Notes under the pieces: generated by a model
Databases searched by the model: none
The model's input: the letters and a program-made list of their open reading frames with translations, nothing else
What the model was told of the DNA's origin: nothing
Made by a program: the position numbers and the translations under genes
Shown here: one piece after another, positions 8,924 through 17,869 of the stretch
Layout of the letters: each line of letters starts with the position of its first letter
Numbering within the stretch: the first letter of the stretch is position 1
Assembly: GCA_013299045.1 (NCBI GenBank)
Contig: JAAFJX010000009.1
Span: 62,001 to 126,000 of the forward strand
Source of the DNA: Cytophagales bacterium
Lineage (GTDB): Bacteria; Bacteroidota; Bacteroidia; Cytophagales; Bernardetiaceae
Direction: 5' to 3'
DNA length: 64,000 nucleotides

Positions 8924-10414
8924 ATGCGCAAAAAAGTATTGATAGTGGGAGCAGGCTTAGGCGGCCTCTGTACGGCACTTCGTCTTTCAAAACAAGGTTT
9001 TGAAGTAGAAATCATAGAAAAGTACCATCAAGCAGGCGGCAGGCTCAATCGCCTCACTCAGGACGGCTTCACGTTTGATGTGGGTCCTTCTTTTTTTAGC
9101 ATGAGTTATGAGTTTGACGAGCTCTTTACAAGTTGCGGCATCAAAAATCCTTTGGTTTTTAATGAACTAGACCCGCTTTATGCGGTTTATTTTTCTAATC
9201 AAGCTAAGCCCTACCTAATACACAAAGACCTCAAAAAGTTGGGCAAAGAGTTCCCCAGCGAAATTGATTTTGAAGCCAAAGTAAAACGTTACTTGGCCTC
9301 TGCCAAAAGTATTTTCCACGATACCGAACACCGTATTGTCAAGCGCAACTATTCATCTTTGTTGAGTTATGCCAAAGCGTTGGCCTCCGTGCCGCTCAAG
9401 CACGCGCCTAAGCTCTTCAAAACCATGTGGGCAGAGCTAGAAGCGCATTTTACGACTCAAGAAGTGAAGGTCATCTTCTCGCTAGTTGCTTTCTTTTTAG
9501 GCTCTACTCCCTTTGATACTCCTGCCGTTTATAGCTTACTCAATTACACTGAACTGGAACATGACGGCTACTGGAATGTGCAAGGCGGTATGTACCAAAT
9601 CGTGGAGGTTATGCTCAAAGAACTTCATAAAGAAGGTGTAAAAATCCGCTACAATACTGAAATAGTAACCTACAAAGACAAAAATAACGTTTTAAGCGGC
9701 CTTATTGACAAAAGTGGCCAGGTTTATACCGCAGACTTGTATGTTGTTAATTCAGATGCGGCGGCCTTCAGAGGACAAGTTCTAAAACAAGAGAAGTTCA
9801 GCGAAAGCAAGCTAGACAAGATGGACTGGACGCTCGCACCTTTCACCATTTATTTGGGAGTTAAAGGACGTATTCCTAACTTTTATCACCACAACTACTT
9901 CTTGGGCACCAATTTTAGTGAGTATGCCGACAAAATTTTTAAGTCTTCGGTGTCGCCCGAAAAACCATATTACTACGTCAATGTATCGTCGGTACACAAT
10001 CCTGCATCTGCACCTGAAAACTGCGAAAACCTCTTTGTATTGTGCCCTGTGCCAGATTTACGCTTCAAAAAAGACTGGAGCGATGCAGACCAACTCGCCG
10101 ACAACATCATCCAAGATTTGGGCAAGCGCATAGGCTACCCACTCATGGAGAACGTTCTGACACGCAAGGTGATGCCCCCCACAGAATGGCAGAGCGCTTT
10201 CAATCTTTACAGGGGAAGCGGTTTGGGCTTAGCACACGGCTTGAACCAAGTGGCAGCTATGCGCCCTTCCAACAAGGACGATAAATACAAGAACGTTTAC
10301 TATGTGGGTGCGTCCACAGTACCCGGAACAGGTTTGCCTATCGTCGTGATTAGCTCACGCTTGGTGCTAGAACGCATAGAACAAGACCTTAAAAAAGAGG
10401 CTGTTGTAGCCTAG
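8924..10414 (+). CDS. CrtI-family carotenoid/phytoene desaturase
   Basis: A 496-residue FAD flavoprotein of carotenoid synthesis. The dinucleotide-binding motif GAGLGGL sits at residues 9-15, followed by the family's QAGGRLNRLTQDGFTFDVGPS, cut here to GGRLNRL and FDVGPS. The C-terminal CrtI signature reads YYVGASTVPGTGLPIVVIS, close to the consensus GAxTxPGxGxPxVxxS. Length is normal for CrtI/CrtD enzymes. Whether it acts on phytoene (CrtI) or on a hydroxylated or acyclic intermediate (CrtD) cannot be told, since no other crt gene is in the window. It is likely the source of yellow to pink pigment. It is transcribed alone, 100 bases after repeat A. Confidence 0.88.
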   Translation: MRKKVLIVGAGLGGLCTALRLSKQGFEVEIIEKYHQAGGRLNRLTQDGFTFDVGPSFFSMSYEFDELFTSCGIKNPLVFNELDPLYAVYFSNQAKPYLIHKDLKKLGKEFPSEIDFEAKVKRYLASAKSIFHDTEHRIVKRNYSSLLSYAKALASVPLKHAPKLFKTMWAELEAHFTTQEVKVIFSLVAFFLGSTPFDTPAVYSLLNYTELEHDGYWNVQGGMYQIVEVMLKELHKEGVKIRYNTEIVTYKDKNNVLSGLIDKSGQVYTADLYVVNSDAAAFRGQVLKQEKFSESKLDKMDWTLAPFTIYLGVKGRIPNFYHHNYFLGTNFSEYADKIFKSSVSPEKPYYYVNVSSVHNPASAPENCENLFVLCPVPDLRFKKDWSDADQLADNIIQDLGKRIGYPLMENVLTRKVMPPTEWQSAFNLYRGSGLGLAHGLNQVAAMRPSNKDDKYKNVYYVGASTVPGTGLPIVVISSRLVLERIEQDLKKEAVVA

Positions 10415-10584
10415 AAAAGCCCATTCTGAACGCCTTTCGCCTTAGCACAATGAATGTTATAGAAAATCTTTTCTGTAATTATTTGTATGCCATAAACTTT
10501 TGCTTTTTATTTGCGTTTACACTCTTGTAATTTGTGTAAGGTTTATTGTACTCCAGCATTCTTGCCCAATTCTGTCAGACCACT

Positions 10585-11004
10585 ATGAATGTCCTAAAAA
10601 TTCAAATACCTTCGCTTACCGAAAATATACGCATTGTAGAAAGTTTTATAGACAATGCTCGCGACCGTTATTCTTTAAGCGACGATATTTATGGGAATAT
10701 CATGGTGGCCGTTACCGAGGCTGTTAATAATGCCATTATACACGGCAACAAGTGTGATAAAAACAAAAACGTTTGGCTATCCTTGCAGATAGAGGAGAAC
10801 GCCTTGCATTTTACTGTTCAGGACGAAGGCAATGGCTTTAATCCTGATGAACTACCAGACCCCACCGCTCCCGAAAACTTGTTGAACCCGGGCGGGAGAG
10901 GCATTTTTTTAATGAAACATCTTGCTGATAACCTCATCATTGCCAATGGCGGCAAAGAAATGCGCATGACCTTTGCGGCGCATTCTACGGTGATGAACAA
11001 CTAG
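10585..11004 (+). CDS. RsbW-like anti-sigma factor serine kinase / HATPase
   Basis: A 139-residue single-domain GHKL ATPase. The N box is TEAVNNAIIHGN, the G1 box DEGNGFNP and the G2 box NPGGRGIFLMKHLAD. These are the features of RsbW/SpoIIAB kinases, which hold a sigma factor and phosphorylate an STAS-domain antagonist. I use the ATG at 10585 rather than an upstream TTG because family members start close to the first beta strand. No sigma-B or STAS gene is adjacent, but a SpoIIE-type phosphatase, the expected opposing enzyme, is encoded 2.9 kb away at 13873. Its stop codon overlaps that of the convergent asparaginase gene. Confidence 0.85.
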   Translation: MNVLKIQIPSLTENIRIVESFIDNARDRYSLSDDIYGNIMVAVTEAVNNAIIHGNKCDKNKNVWLSLQIEENALHFTVQDEGNGFNPDELPDPTAPENLLNPGGRGIFLMKHLADNLIIANGGKEMRMTFAAHSTVMNN

Positions 11005-12077
11005 TTCTCGCTCATTTCACCACATAAAACCTGCTCTAATAACTGCCTGTTCTGATGGCTGTTTTCGCTCTGGCCCAGTACAAACATCATTTTTGTAATA
11101 GCGGCTTCCGTGGTAAGGTCGCGCCCACTAACAACCCCTATGCGGTTCAACTGACTGCTTGTGGCATAGCGCCCCTGAGAAATAGCCCCGCCCGAGCATT
11201 GCGAAATGTTCAAGAGTAAAACGCCCCGCTCTGTAGCCTCCTGCATCGCTGCCACTAACCAAGGACTGGTGGGAAAATTGCCAGAGCCGTAAGATTCCAA
11301 CACAACGCCTCTTAGAGCAGGATTACTCAGGCGCGCCTTGACAAGGTCTGGCATCATAGAAGGAAACATTTTGAGAATTGTTACGCGGTTATCCATGCGC
11401 GTGTGTACCAAAAAAGGCAAAGAATTTGGCTTAATGATGTGGCTCTTGTTGAAGTCTAACTGTATGCCTATTTGAGCCAGAGACGGGTAGTTTTCGGAAG
11501 CAAAGGCTGTAAAATTACTAGTAGCCACCTTGCTGCTGCGGTTACCTCGCAAAAGAACATTGGAAAAGCAAATGCAAACCTCTGGCACAGTCGCTTGTCC
11601 ATTTGTACGCGATGCGGCTACCTCCAATGCCGAAATAAAATTTTCGCGCGCATCGGTTCGGCTTGCCCCTATCGGAATCTGCGAACCAGTTAATATGACT
11701 GGTTTTTTAAGGTTTTCTAACAAAAAACTCAAGGCAGAGGCAGTAAAGGCCATCGTGTCTGTGCCGTGTAAAATAACAAATGCGTCAAACTCAGCATAAT
11801 GCGCTCTAATAACCTCTGCCAAAAGTAGCCACTCCGCCGTGCCCATGTCCGACGAATCCAATGGCACAAAAGGCGCAATAAGCCTCAAACGATACCTGAA
11901 GCGGCGAAGTTCGGGTAGTTTGTCCATGATGCGTTCAAAATCTAAGGGAACTAGTACGCCGTTCTCGTCCGTGTCCATGCCTATTGTGCCACCTGTGTAA
12001 ATAAGCAAAATACTACTTTCGGGCTGAGCACCACCAGCAGTTATAAGGTCAAAATATTGATAATAATCACTTTGCAT
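11001..12077 (-). CDS. ansA: Type I L-asparaginase
   Basis: A cytoplasmic enzyme that hydrolyses L-asparagine to aspartate and ammonia. Both catalytic threonine motifs are present: YTGGTIGM with the nucleophile Thr31, and HGTDTMAFTAS with Thr106-Asp107. The following GSQIPIGASRTDAREN matches the type I consensus. It has no signal peptide, and the 358-residue length fits the cytoplasmic form. The gene converges on the RsbW-like gene and their stop codons share a CTAG (11001-11004), so each terminates inside the other. Confidence 0.93.
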   Translation of the reverse strand: MQSDYYQYFDLITAGGAQPESSILLIYTGGTIGMDTDENGVLVPLDFERIMDKLPELRRFRYRLRLIAPFVPLDSSDMGTAEWLLLAEVIRAHYAEFDAFVILHGTDTMAFTASALSFLLENLKKPVILTGSQIPIGASRTDARENFISALEVAASRTNGQATVPEVCICFSNVLLRGNRSSKVATSNFTAFASENYPSLAQIGIQLDFNKSHIIKPNSLPFLVHTRMDNRVTILKMFPSMMPDLVKARLSNPALRGVVLESYGSGNFPTSPWLVAAMQEATERGVLLLNISQCSGGAISQGRYATSSQLNRIGVVSGRDLTTEAAITKMMFVLGQSENSHQNRQLLEQVLCGEMSEN

Positions 12078-12154
12078 CGTCGTTCTGGGCTTTTGTTCAT
12101 GATTTAGAGCACAAGGTACGCAATGTTATGCATAGTTTTCCAAAGAGAAAATAG

Positions 12155-12184
12155 TTTGAATTAGCTATTTTTACTTTACCTTTG
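12155..12184 (+). promoter_or_regulatory. Bacteroidota-type promoter of the SRPBCC gene
   Basis: -33 element TTTG at 12155-12158, an 18-base spacer, and -7 element TACCTTTG at 12177-12184. The predicted transcript would start about 60 bases before the ATG at 12250. Confidence 0.6.
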
Positions 12185-12249
12185 CTTAGAATACGCGGTT
12201 AGATGCTTTGATAGCCATTCCTATCGCCGTCCAAAACACCCTTCCAAGC

Positions 12250-12780
12250 ATGAAACTTTTAAAAATATTAGGACTAATTTTTGCCGTTCTGGCAGCTATC
12301 GCTATGGGTTTTGCAGCCTTGTTGCCAAACTCATACGTCGTTGAAAGGTCTATTTTGGTAAACACCCCTCCCGAAGTAGTTTTTGAATTGGTTACAGATT
12401 TTAGCCAATATAAAAAATGGAACGTATGGGCTTTGGAAGCAAAAAATGCCAAATTGAGCATCAAAGGGATACCAATGCAAGTTGGTCATACTTGGAGCTG
12501 GGAGAGTGAGCAGATGGGAAAAGGCAGTTTTAGTATCAAGAAGGCTGATTTTGGCAAATCAATGGAAGGTGAACTTAAATTTTCTGCCCCTATGGACATC
12601 GTCGCCCAGGACGTTTGGCAGTTTGTGCCGGAAGGTAACGGTACGCGGGTGATATGGACCAATACAGGAAGTTGCCCCTTCCCTACCATGCGCTTTTTTG
12701 GGCTTTTTGCTGAAGGGCTCCTTGGGCACGATTTTGACAAAAGTTTGGTGGCGCTTAAAAGCTTGGCTGAAAATTCATAA
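12250..12780 (+). CDS. SRPBCC (START/Bet v1-like) family protein with membrane anchor
   Basis: A 176-residue protein with one N-terminal hydrophobic helix (about 3-25, LLKILGLIFAVLAAIAMGF) that acts as anchor or signal. It is followed by an SRPBCC fold: the first strand VERSILVNTPPEVVFELVTD, then FSQYKKWNVWA, and a C-terminal long helix LLGHDFDKSLVALKSL. The family binds hydrophobic ligands in a deep cavity; the ligand here is unknown. I chose ATG 12250 over an upstream TTG at 12208 because the promoter and the anchor fit it. Confidence 0.8.
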   Translation: MKLLKILGLIFAVLAAIAMGFAALLPNSYVVERSILVNTPPEVVFELVTDFSQYKKWNVWALEAKNAKLSIKGIPMQVGHTWSWESEQMGKGSFSIKKADFGKSMEGELKFSAPMDIVAQDVWQFVPEGNGTRVIWTNTGSCPFPTMRFFGLFAEGLLGHDFDKSLVALKSLAENS

Positions 12781-13123
12781 AAAAACCCCAGCCATTACTA
12801 GCCAGGGCCTTTATGATGTAGTCTTTTTTTGACGTTTTGTAGCGCGGTTTGTGCACTCAACTACCAATACGATTAAAGCCCACCAAACGCTGCTCCCACA
12901 AATAAAAAAATCTTTAAAAGTATTTGGCGGTGTAATTTAAAAATCAACTAAAACGCTTCTATATAGAAAACCTCACACAGTATCAAAGACTTTTATGAGG
13001 TTTTTTTGTGCTTTGGGAATGCTTGTGCCCTGTTTTTGCCTTTTTTATTGAGAGTTTAAGCCTAAGTTATGGAAATGGTATTGCTTTTGCAAGTTCTAGT
13101 ACACAACCTTATGCGAGCCTTGT
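12781..13123. other. Intergenic stretch, 343 bases
   Basis: It holds no convincing open frame. A terminator-like hairpin is at 12967-13007; the rest shows no repeat or RNA that I recognise. Confidence 0.5.
12967..13007 (+). terminator. Terminator-like hairpin
   Basis: A 9-bp stem (AAAACCTCA at 12967-12975 with TGAGGTTTT at 12996-13004), a 20-base loop and a T run to 13007. It lies between the SRPBCC and HD genes. Confidence 0.65.
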
Positions 13124-13735
13124 ATGTCCACGCCGAGTATTTTAGCCCTTACTGAATCATATTGCAAAAATCTGCTTATCAATGAACTAAGCGCGCAGCT
13201 TGTTTACCATAATCTGGCTCATACGGAGCAGGTGGTCAGCTCTGCTTTTGAAATTGGTTTTGCAGAGGGGCTTAACCGCGAGGACTTAGAGCTGGTGCAA
13301 GTAGCAGCTTGGTTGCATGATGTGGGTTTTTTACACACGCAGGCGGGGCATGAGGACTTCAGCCAAAAAATAGCAACGGACTTTTTGAAGTTCAATGGCG
13401 CATCAGAGGATTATATACAAGCCGTTTGTGCGTGTATAGAAGCCACGCGCCTGCCTCAAACCCCTGCTATGCACTTAGCTGAAATATTGGCTGATGCAGA
13501 CTTGGCTGGCCTGGCCAAAGAAAACTTCTGGGAACGCTCACTCCTGCTGCGACAAGAATGGAAAAACACAAAAGTTGCTTTTTATTCCGAAGAAGAATGG
13601 TGCAAGAACAATCTGGACTTTTTGCAAGGTCATGCCTACTTCACCTCTTATGCGCGCCGTACTTTGCAGCCTCACAAAACTTCTGCTTATTTGCGTTGTC
13701 TTGAAGAGTTAAAAAAATACAAGTTTAAACCTTGA
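13124..13735 (+). CDS. HD-domain metal-dependent phosphohydrolase
   Basis: A 203-residue soluble protein with the full HD pattern: YHNLAHTEQVV (H29, H33), AAWLHDVGFLH (H65-D66) and a distal DADLAGL (about 122-128). These residues bind the metal pair that hydrolyses phosphomonoesters or nucleotides. The overall layout (helix, YHNxxH, HD, ADxL) is that of small HD hydrolases seen both alone and as the N-terminal part of Pycsar-type effectors, but no membrane helices follow here and no cyclase gene is adjacent. The substrate cannot be assigned. Confidence 0.85.
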   Translation: MSTPSILALTESYCKNLLINELSAQLVYHNLAHTEQVVSSAFEIGFAEGLNREDLELVQVAAWLHDVGFLHTQAGHEDFSQKIATDFLKFNGASEDYIQAVCACIEATRLPQTPAMHLAEILADADLAGLAKENFWERSLLLRQEWKNTKVAFYSEEEWCKNNLDFLQGHAYFTSYARRTLQPHKTSAYLRCLEELKKYKFKP

Positions 13736-13872
13736 TAGTCATAATTTCAAGAAACAAAATAGTACTTTTATGCTTTTTTGTATATTTGGCGCAAAATTGG
13801 ATAGCTACTATCGTATAGTAATATGTATTCTAAAATATTTAATCATTATAAAATTTAACCCGCCCAGAATTC

Positions 13873-16800
13873 TTGAATTTCTTTTTGCACATAACACGCT
13901 TGATTCTAATAAGCATTTGCTTAGCTTTAGGGAGTAACGTTTTCGCACAAGACCAGAGCGGCTTCTTGTTCATGCGAAACTACACGCCCGAGGATATGGG
14001 GGCTGGTGCTCAGAACTGGGCTATGACGCAAGCGGAAAACGGCTTGATTTATGTGGGAAACAATGACGGAGTCCTGGAATTTGACGGTGCAGAATGGCGG
14101 CGCGTCAGGCTTACAAATAGCAGTATTTGCAGGTCTTTGAGTTACAGTAGAAAAGACAAAAAAATTTATGTAGGGGGGCAAGGTGAGTTCGGCTTCATAA
14201 AAACTGAAGCAAATGGTGCGCTGCGCTACGAGTCGCTTTCAGACCTACTAACCCCCGAGCAAAAACATTTTGCAGATGTATGGCGCTGTTATAGCAATGA
14301 TGATGGCACTTATTTTTTCACACGCAAAGTCATTTTTTATTGGGACGGCAAAAAAATTACACCTATTCCTATTCACTACCACTCGCCGCTCAACATGGTA
14401 AATGGCAAAATCTATCATATTGAAAAAGGCGTGGGACTAACCGTTTTTGATAAGGCTACTTTTAAGCCCTTAAAAGGCGCAAAAGATGTTTTAAATGAGG
14501 ATTTAGATGTATATGCTATCCTACCAATTAGCGGTAACCGCCTGCTTTTGGCCACACACGAGGCAGGGCTTTATACCTATAACCCCAAAGCAGAGAAGAA
14601 TGCTGTCAGTAAGTTAAACTCATCAGTAGAAAAAGATTTGATTAAACACAAAATATATCATGGCACTGTGGCTGCCAATGGAGATTTCGTGTTCTGCTCT
14701 GTAGAAAATGGTGTGTATATTGTTAATAAATTTGGCGAGTTGGTTCAGCATATTGGCAAAAAAGAGGGTCTTATCAATGAAACAGTTTTTGGTGTTTTTA
14801 TGGATAAGGAAAATGCGCTTTGGGCTATGACCGACTATGGGCTTAGTCGCATCGAGGTTTACTCGCCCTTTAGAATGTGGAACGAACAGAACGGTCTGGA
14901 CGGTGCAGTTTACGCCATTCAAAAATACCAAGACTGGCTCTATATTGGCACGGGCAAAGGAGTTTTTAGAATACAAAATAATAGAAAAGAACCCATAGAT
15001 GGCTTGAATACACAGGTTTGGGGGCTTACGCTTTTTCAAAATGCTAAAGAAAAAATTTTACTAGCGCCCACCACGCACGGTGTTTTTGAAATAAAAGGGA
15101 ACAGCGCTAAGAACATTGGCGGAGAAGAAAGCATCAGCCGCCTCTATCAGTCCAAGATTAACCCCAATAGGCTTTTTGTAGTGCCTAAAATTGGCCTACA
15201 ATGCTATTTTAGAGCCAACCAAGAATGGATTTATGAAAGCGAAGTTACAAGCGTCAGAGAGTCCATCGCAGATATGGGCGAGGACAGGGACGGCGAGTTA
15301 TGGCTCGTAACTGCTTTTAAAGGCCGTGTTATACGCATTAAGCTAGACACGGCAGACGTAGCAGCGCCGGCTATTCCTGAAATATATGATGCCAAAAGCG
15401 GTTTGCCCAGTACTGAACAACTTGAACTTTTTGAGTATGATGGCAGAATCATATTTTGCTCGCATGGGCAGTTTTATGAGTTTAACAAAACTAAAAATAA
15501 GTTTGAGGTTTCTAGTTTTTATACTGCTTCGCAAAAGAAAGTATTGAACAGCAAAACATTTGAGATAAATGCGGCCATAGCGCCAGATGCAAATAACCTT
15601 TTTGTTTTTGCAGAACTACCCAACAGGCGCTTTTTGATTACAGCCAACAAAACAGAAAAAGGTGAGTTTGAAACAGATTCTGTTACGTTTAGGCGTTTGC
15701 CAAACATGACCGTTACAGATGCCTCTATGCTCAAAGACGGGCAGTTTCTTTGGATTGGCAGTACGGAAGGCCTTTTCAGATATGACCTAACCATGTCCAA
15801 ACGCAGGAACAATACATTTTTTGCCTTGGTCAGGAGCGTCAAGCTCTCAAGAAATGACTCCATCGTTTCGTGGGGAGGGAATACTGCCAAAACGGCCTTA
15901 ATGGAGTTTGCGTACAGTAATAACTCCTTGATGTTCAAATTTTCATCTTCTTCTTTTGATGAGCCTAATGCCAATCAATTCAGCGTGCTTTTAAAGGGTT
16001 ACGATAAAGGTTGGAGCGATTGGAACAGGCTCAATCAAAAAGAGTACACCAATCTTTCCGAAGGTGAATACACGTTTAGAGTGCGCTGCCGCAATATATA
16101 CGGCATAGTAAGCGAGGAGGCTAGTTATACTTTTGTGGTGCTACCCCCTTGGTACAGAACTATCTGGGCTTATCTGGGCTATTTAGTCATTTTGGGTCTA
16201 ATCATTTGGGGATTGCTTTCGGCCAATACAGAACGCATACAACGCAAAAATATTAAGCTAGAATACATTGTAGCCGAACGTACTGCAGAACTTAATAAAC
16301 AAAAAGAGGATATTTTGGCGTTCAATGCCCAGTTAAGTGAGCAAAAAGAGTCTATAACCAAGCAGGCAGACGAGCTTCGCAAACTAAATGAAGCGATTAT
16401 TGAGCAAAGTACTCAAATCCAGAAGCAAAAAGAAGAAGTAGAACGCACCTACGAGAATGTAAAAGTACTGGCTGGCATGGGCAGGCGCATTACAGCAACC
16501 CTACGCTTTGAAGATTTATCTATGGTGGTTTACTCGTCCGTAACGGCTCTTATGGATGCCGCTACCTTCGGGATTGGTATTTATGACGAAAAAAATCACC
16601 GCTTAGAGTTTTCGGGTACGGTAGAGGACGGTGAAGTATTGCCATCGTTTTATGACTACCTAGACAGCGAAAATCGCCTCTCAACACTCTGCTTTACAAG
16701 GAGTAAGGAAATTATTATTCATGATATTTATCGCGACTATAATAAGTATATTGAGGGAGTCCCTTTGCCTAAAGTTGGGCGCTTGCCACAGTCTGTTATT

Positions 16801-17727
16801 TATGTACCCCTAGAGGTAAAAGACCGCGTTATTGGCGTTTGTACTGTACAAAGCTTCAAAAAAGACGCTTATTCACGCTATGAGTTGGACTTTTTGCGCA
16901 ACTTGGCTGCCTATATTTCTATTGCCGTAGCCAATGCCAAATCGTATGACATTATCAATGCCAAAAATACCCAAATTACGGACAGTTTGCGTTATGCCCA
17001 GACCATTCAGCAGGTTATTTTGCCCTCTGATTTACTCAAAAAAGCATCGTTTCAAGATTTCTTCGCCATTTATCGCCCTCGTGACATCGTTTCGGGCGAC
17101 TTTTATTGGCTGACCAAAGCCAATAACCGCGTTGTTATGGCCGTTGTGGACTGCACAGGGCACGGCGTACCAGGTGCTTTCATGTCCCTGATTGGCAACA
17201 ATTTATTGGATAAGATTATCAAAGTGCAAGGCATTACTGAACCTGCTCGTATTTTGAACTTGATGAACGAAGAACTCAATGAGTTCATTGCTCACAAATC
17301 TAGCAGCGAAGATGGCATGGACGTTTCACTTTGTACCTTTGATTTTTTAGAAGATGAGCACGTTCTGATGCGCTATGCTGGTGCTAAACGGCCTGCATAC
17401 ATTTATCATACCGAAACCCAAGTTTTAGAACACGTCAAGGGGCAGCATCGTTCTATTGGCGTGCGTAAAAAAGTAGCTTTTGAATTTAACCAAAGCGACC
17501 ATCATCTTAAACGCGGCGACATCGTCTATCTTTTCACGGACGGTTTTGTGGACCAACACAATCCACAAAAGATTAGACTGGGCACACAAAAATTTGCTGA
17601 GTTATTGACTTTGAACGCCTCTCTCCCTCTCAGCCAGCAAGAATACAATCTTGATAAGTATCTTAAAGAGTTTGAAAAAGGTATGGAGCAGCGCGACGAC
17701 ATTACGCTTGTGGGCATGAAAGTATAA
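13873..17727 (+). CDS. Propeller-Y_Y_Y-GAF-SpoIIE phosphatase sensor
   Basis: 1284 residues. Signal peptide 1-25 (ending NVFAQ); two-component-regulator-type beta-propeller repeats about 30-690 in the periplasm; Y_Y_Y domain about 695-765 (ending YTFVVLPPWYRTIWAY); one membrane helix about 768-788; coiled coil about 790-865; GAF domain about 870-1015; SpoIIE/PP2C phosphatase about 1035-1284. Metal-binding acidic motifs of the phosphatase are present: SGDFYW, DCTGHGVPGAF, TDGF and QRDDITLVG. It thus senses something outside and dephosphorylates a serine phosphoprotein inside, probably an STAS anti-anti-sigma factor. The start is a TTG: an in-frame stop lies eight codons upstream and only the TTG gives a signal peptide. 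The RsbW-like kinase at 10585 is a plausible opponent. Confidence 0.9.
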   Translation: MNFFLHITRLILISICLALGSNVFAQDQSGFLFMRNYTPEDMGAGAQNWAMTQAENGLIYVGNNDGVLEFDGAEWRRVRLTNSSICRSLSYSRKDKKIYVGGQGEFGFIKTEANGALRYESLSDLLTPEQKHFADVWRCYSNDDGTYFFTRKVIFYWDGKKITPIPIHYHSPLNMVNGKIYHIEKGVGLTVFDKATFKPLKGAKDVLNEDLDVYAILPISGNRLLLATHEAGLYTYNPKAEKNAVSKLNSSVEKDLIKHKIYHGTVAANGDFVFCSVENGVYIVNKFGELVQHIGKKEGLINETVFGVFMDKENALWAMTDYGLSRIEVYSPFRMWNEQNGLDGAVYAIQKYQDWLYIGTGKGVFRIQNNRKEPIDGLNTQVWGLTLFQNAKEKILLAPTTHGVFEIKGNSAKNIGGEESISRLYQSKINPNRLFVVPKIGLQCYFRANQEWIYESEVTSVRESIADMGEDRDGELWLVTAFKGRVIRIKLDTADVAAPAIPEIYDAKSGLPSTEQLELFEYDGRIIFCSHGQFYEFNKTKNKFEVSSFYTASQKKVLNSKTFEINAAIAPDANNLFVFAELPNRRFLITANKTEKGEFETDSVTFRRLPNMTVTDASMLKDGQFLWIGSTEGLFRYDLTMSKRRNNTFFALVRSVKLSRNDSIVSWGGNTAKTALMEFAYSNNSLMFKFSSSSFDEPNANQFSVLLKGYDKGWSDWNRLNQKEYTNLSEGEYTFRVRCRNIYGIVSEEASYTFVVLPPWYRTIWAYLGYLVILGLIIWGLLSANTERIQRKNIKLEYIVAERTAELNKQKEDILAFNAQLSEQKESITKQADELRKLNEAIIEQSTQIQKQKEEVERTYENVKVLAGMGRRITATLRFEDLSMVVYSSVTALMDAATFGIGIYDEKNHRLEFSGTVEDGEVLPSFYDYLDSENRLSTLCFTRSKEIIIHDIYRDYNKYIEGVPLPKVGRLPQSVIYVPLEVKDRVIGVCTVQSFKKDAYSRYELDFLRNLAAYISIAVANAKSYDIINAKNTQITDSLRYAQTIQQVILPSDLLKKASFQDFFAIYRPRDIVSGDFYWLTKANNRVVMAVVDCTGHGVPGAFMSLIGNNLLDKIIKVQGITEPARILNLMNEELNEFIAHKSSSEDGMDVSLCTFDFLEDEHVLMRYAGAKRPAYIYHTETQVLEHVKGQHRSIGVRKKVAFEFNQSDHHLKRGDIVYLFTDGFVDQHNPQKIRLGTQKFAELLTLNASLPLSQQEYNLDKYLKEFEKGMEQRDDITLVGMKV

Positions 17728-17822
17728 GTTTTTGGAGGCTCAAGAAACCAGAACGACTGCCCTCTTTACAATTTTAGCGAATTTTAACGTTTCGGCAACT
17801 GGGCATTTGCGCAATTTATTGC

Positions 17823-17830
17823 TAAATTTG
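17823..17830 (+). promoter_or_regulatory. -7 promoter element before lptB
   Basis: TAAATTTG, a full match to the Bacteroidota -7 consensus, 39 bases before the lptB ATG. A TTTG at 17806-17809 is closer (13 bases) than the usual spacing, so only the -7 element is claimed. Confidence 0.45.
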
Positions 17831-17869
17831 CAACGCAATAATAGCCTATTTCTTAGCCAAGCGCCTACC

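Noticed and set aside
13124-13735. HD protein as part of a Pycsar defence system
   Set aside because: There are no membrane helices after the HD domain and no nucleotide cyclase gene is adjacent.
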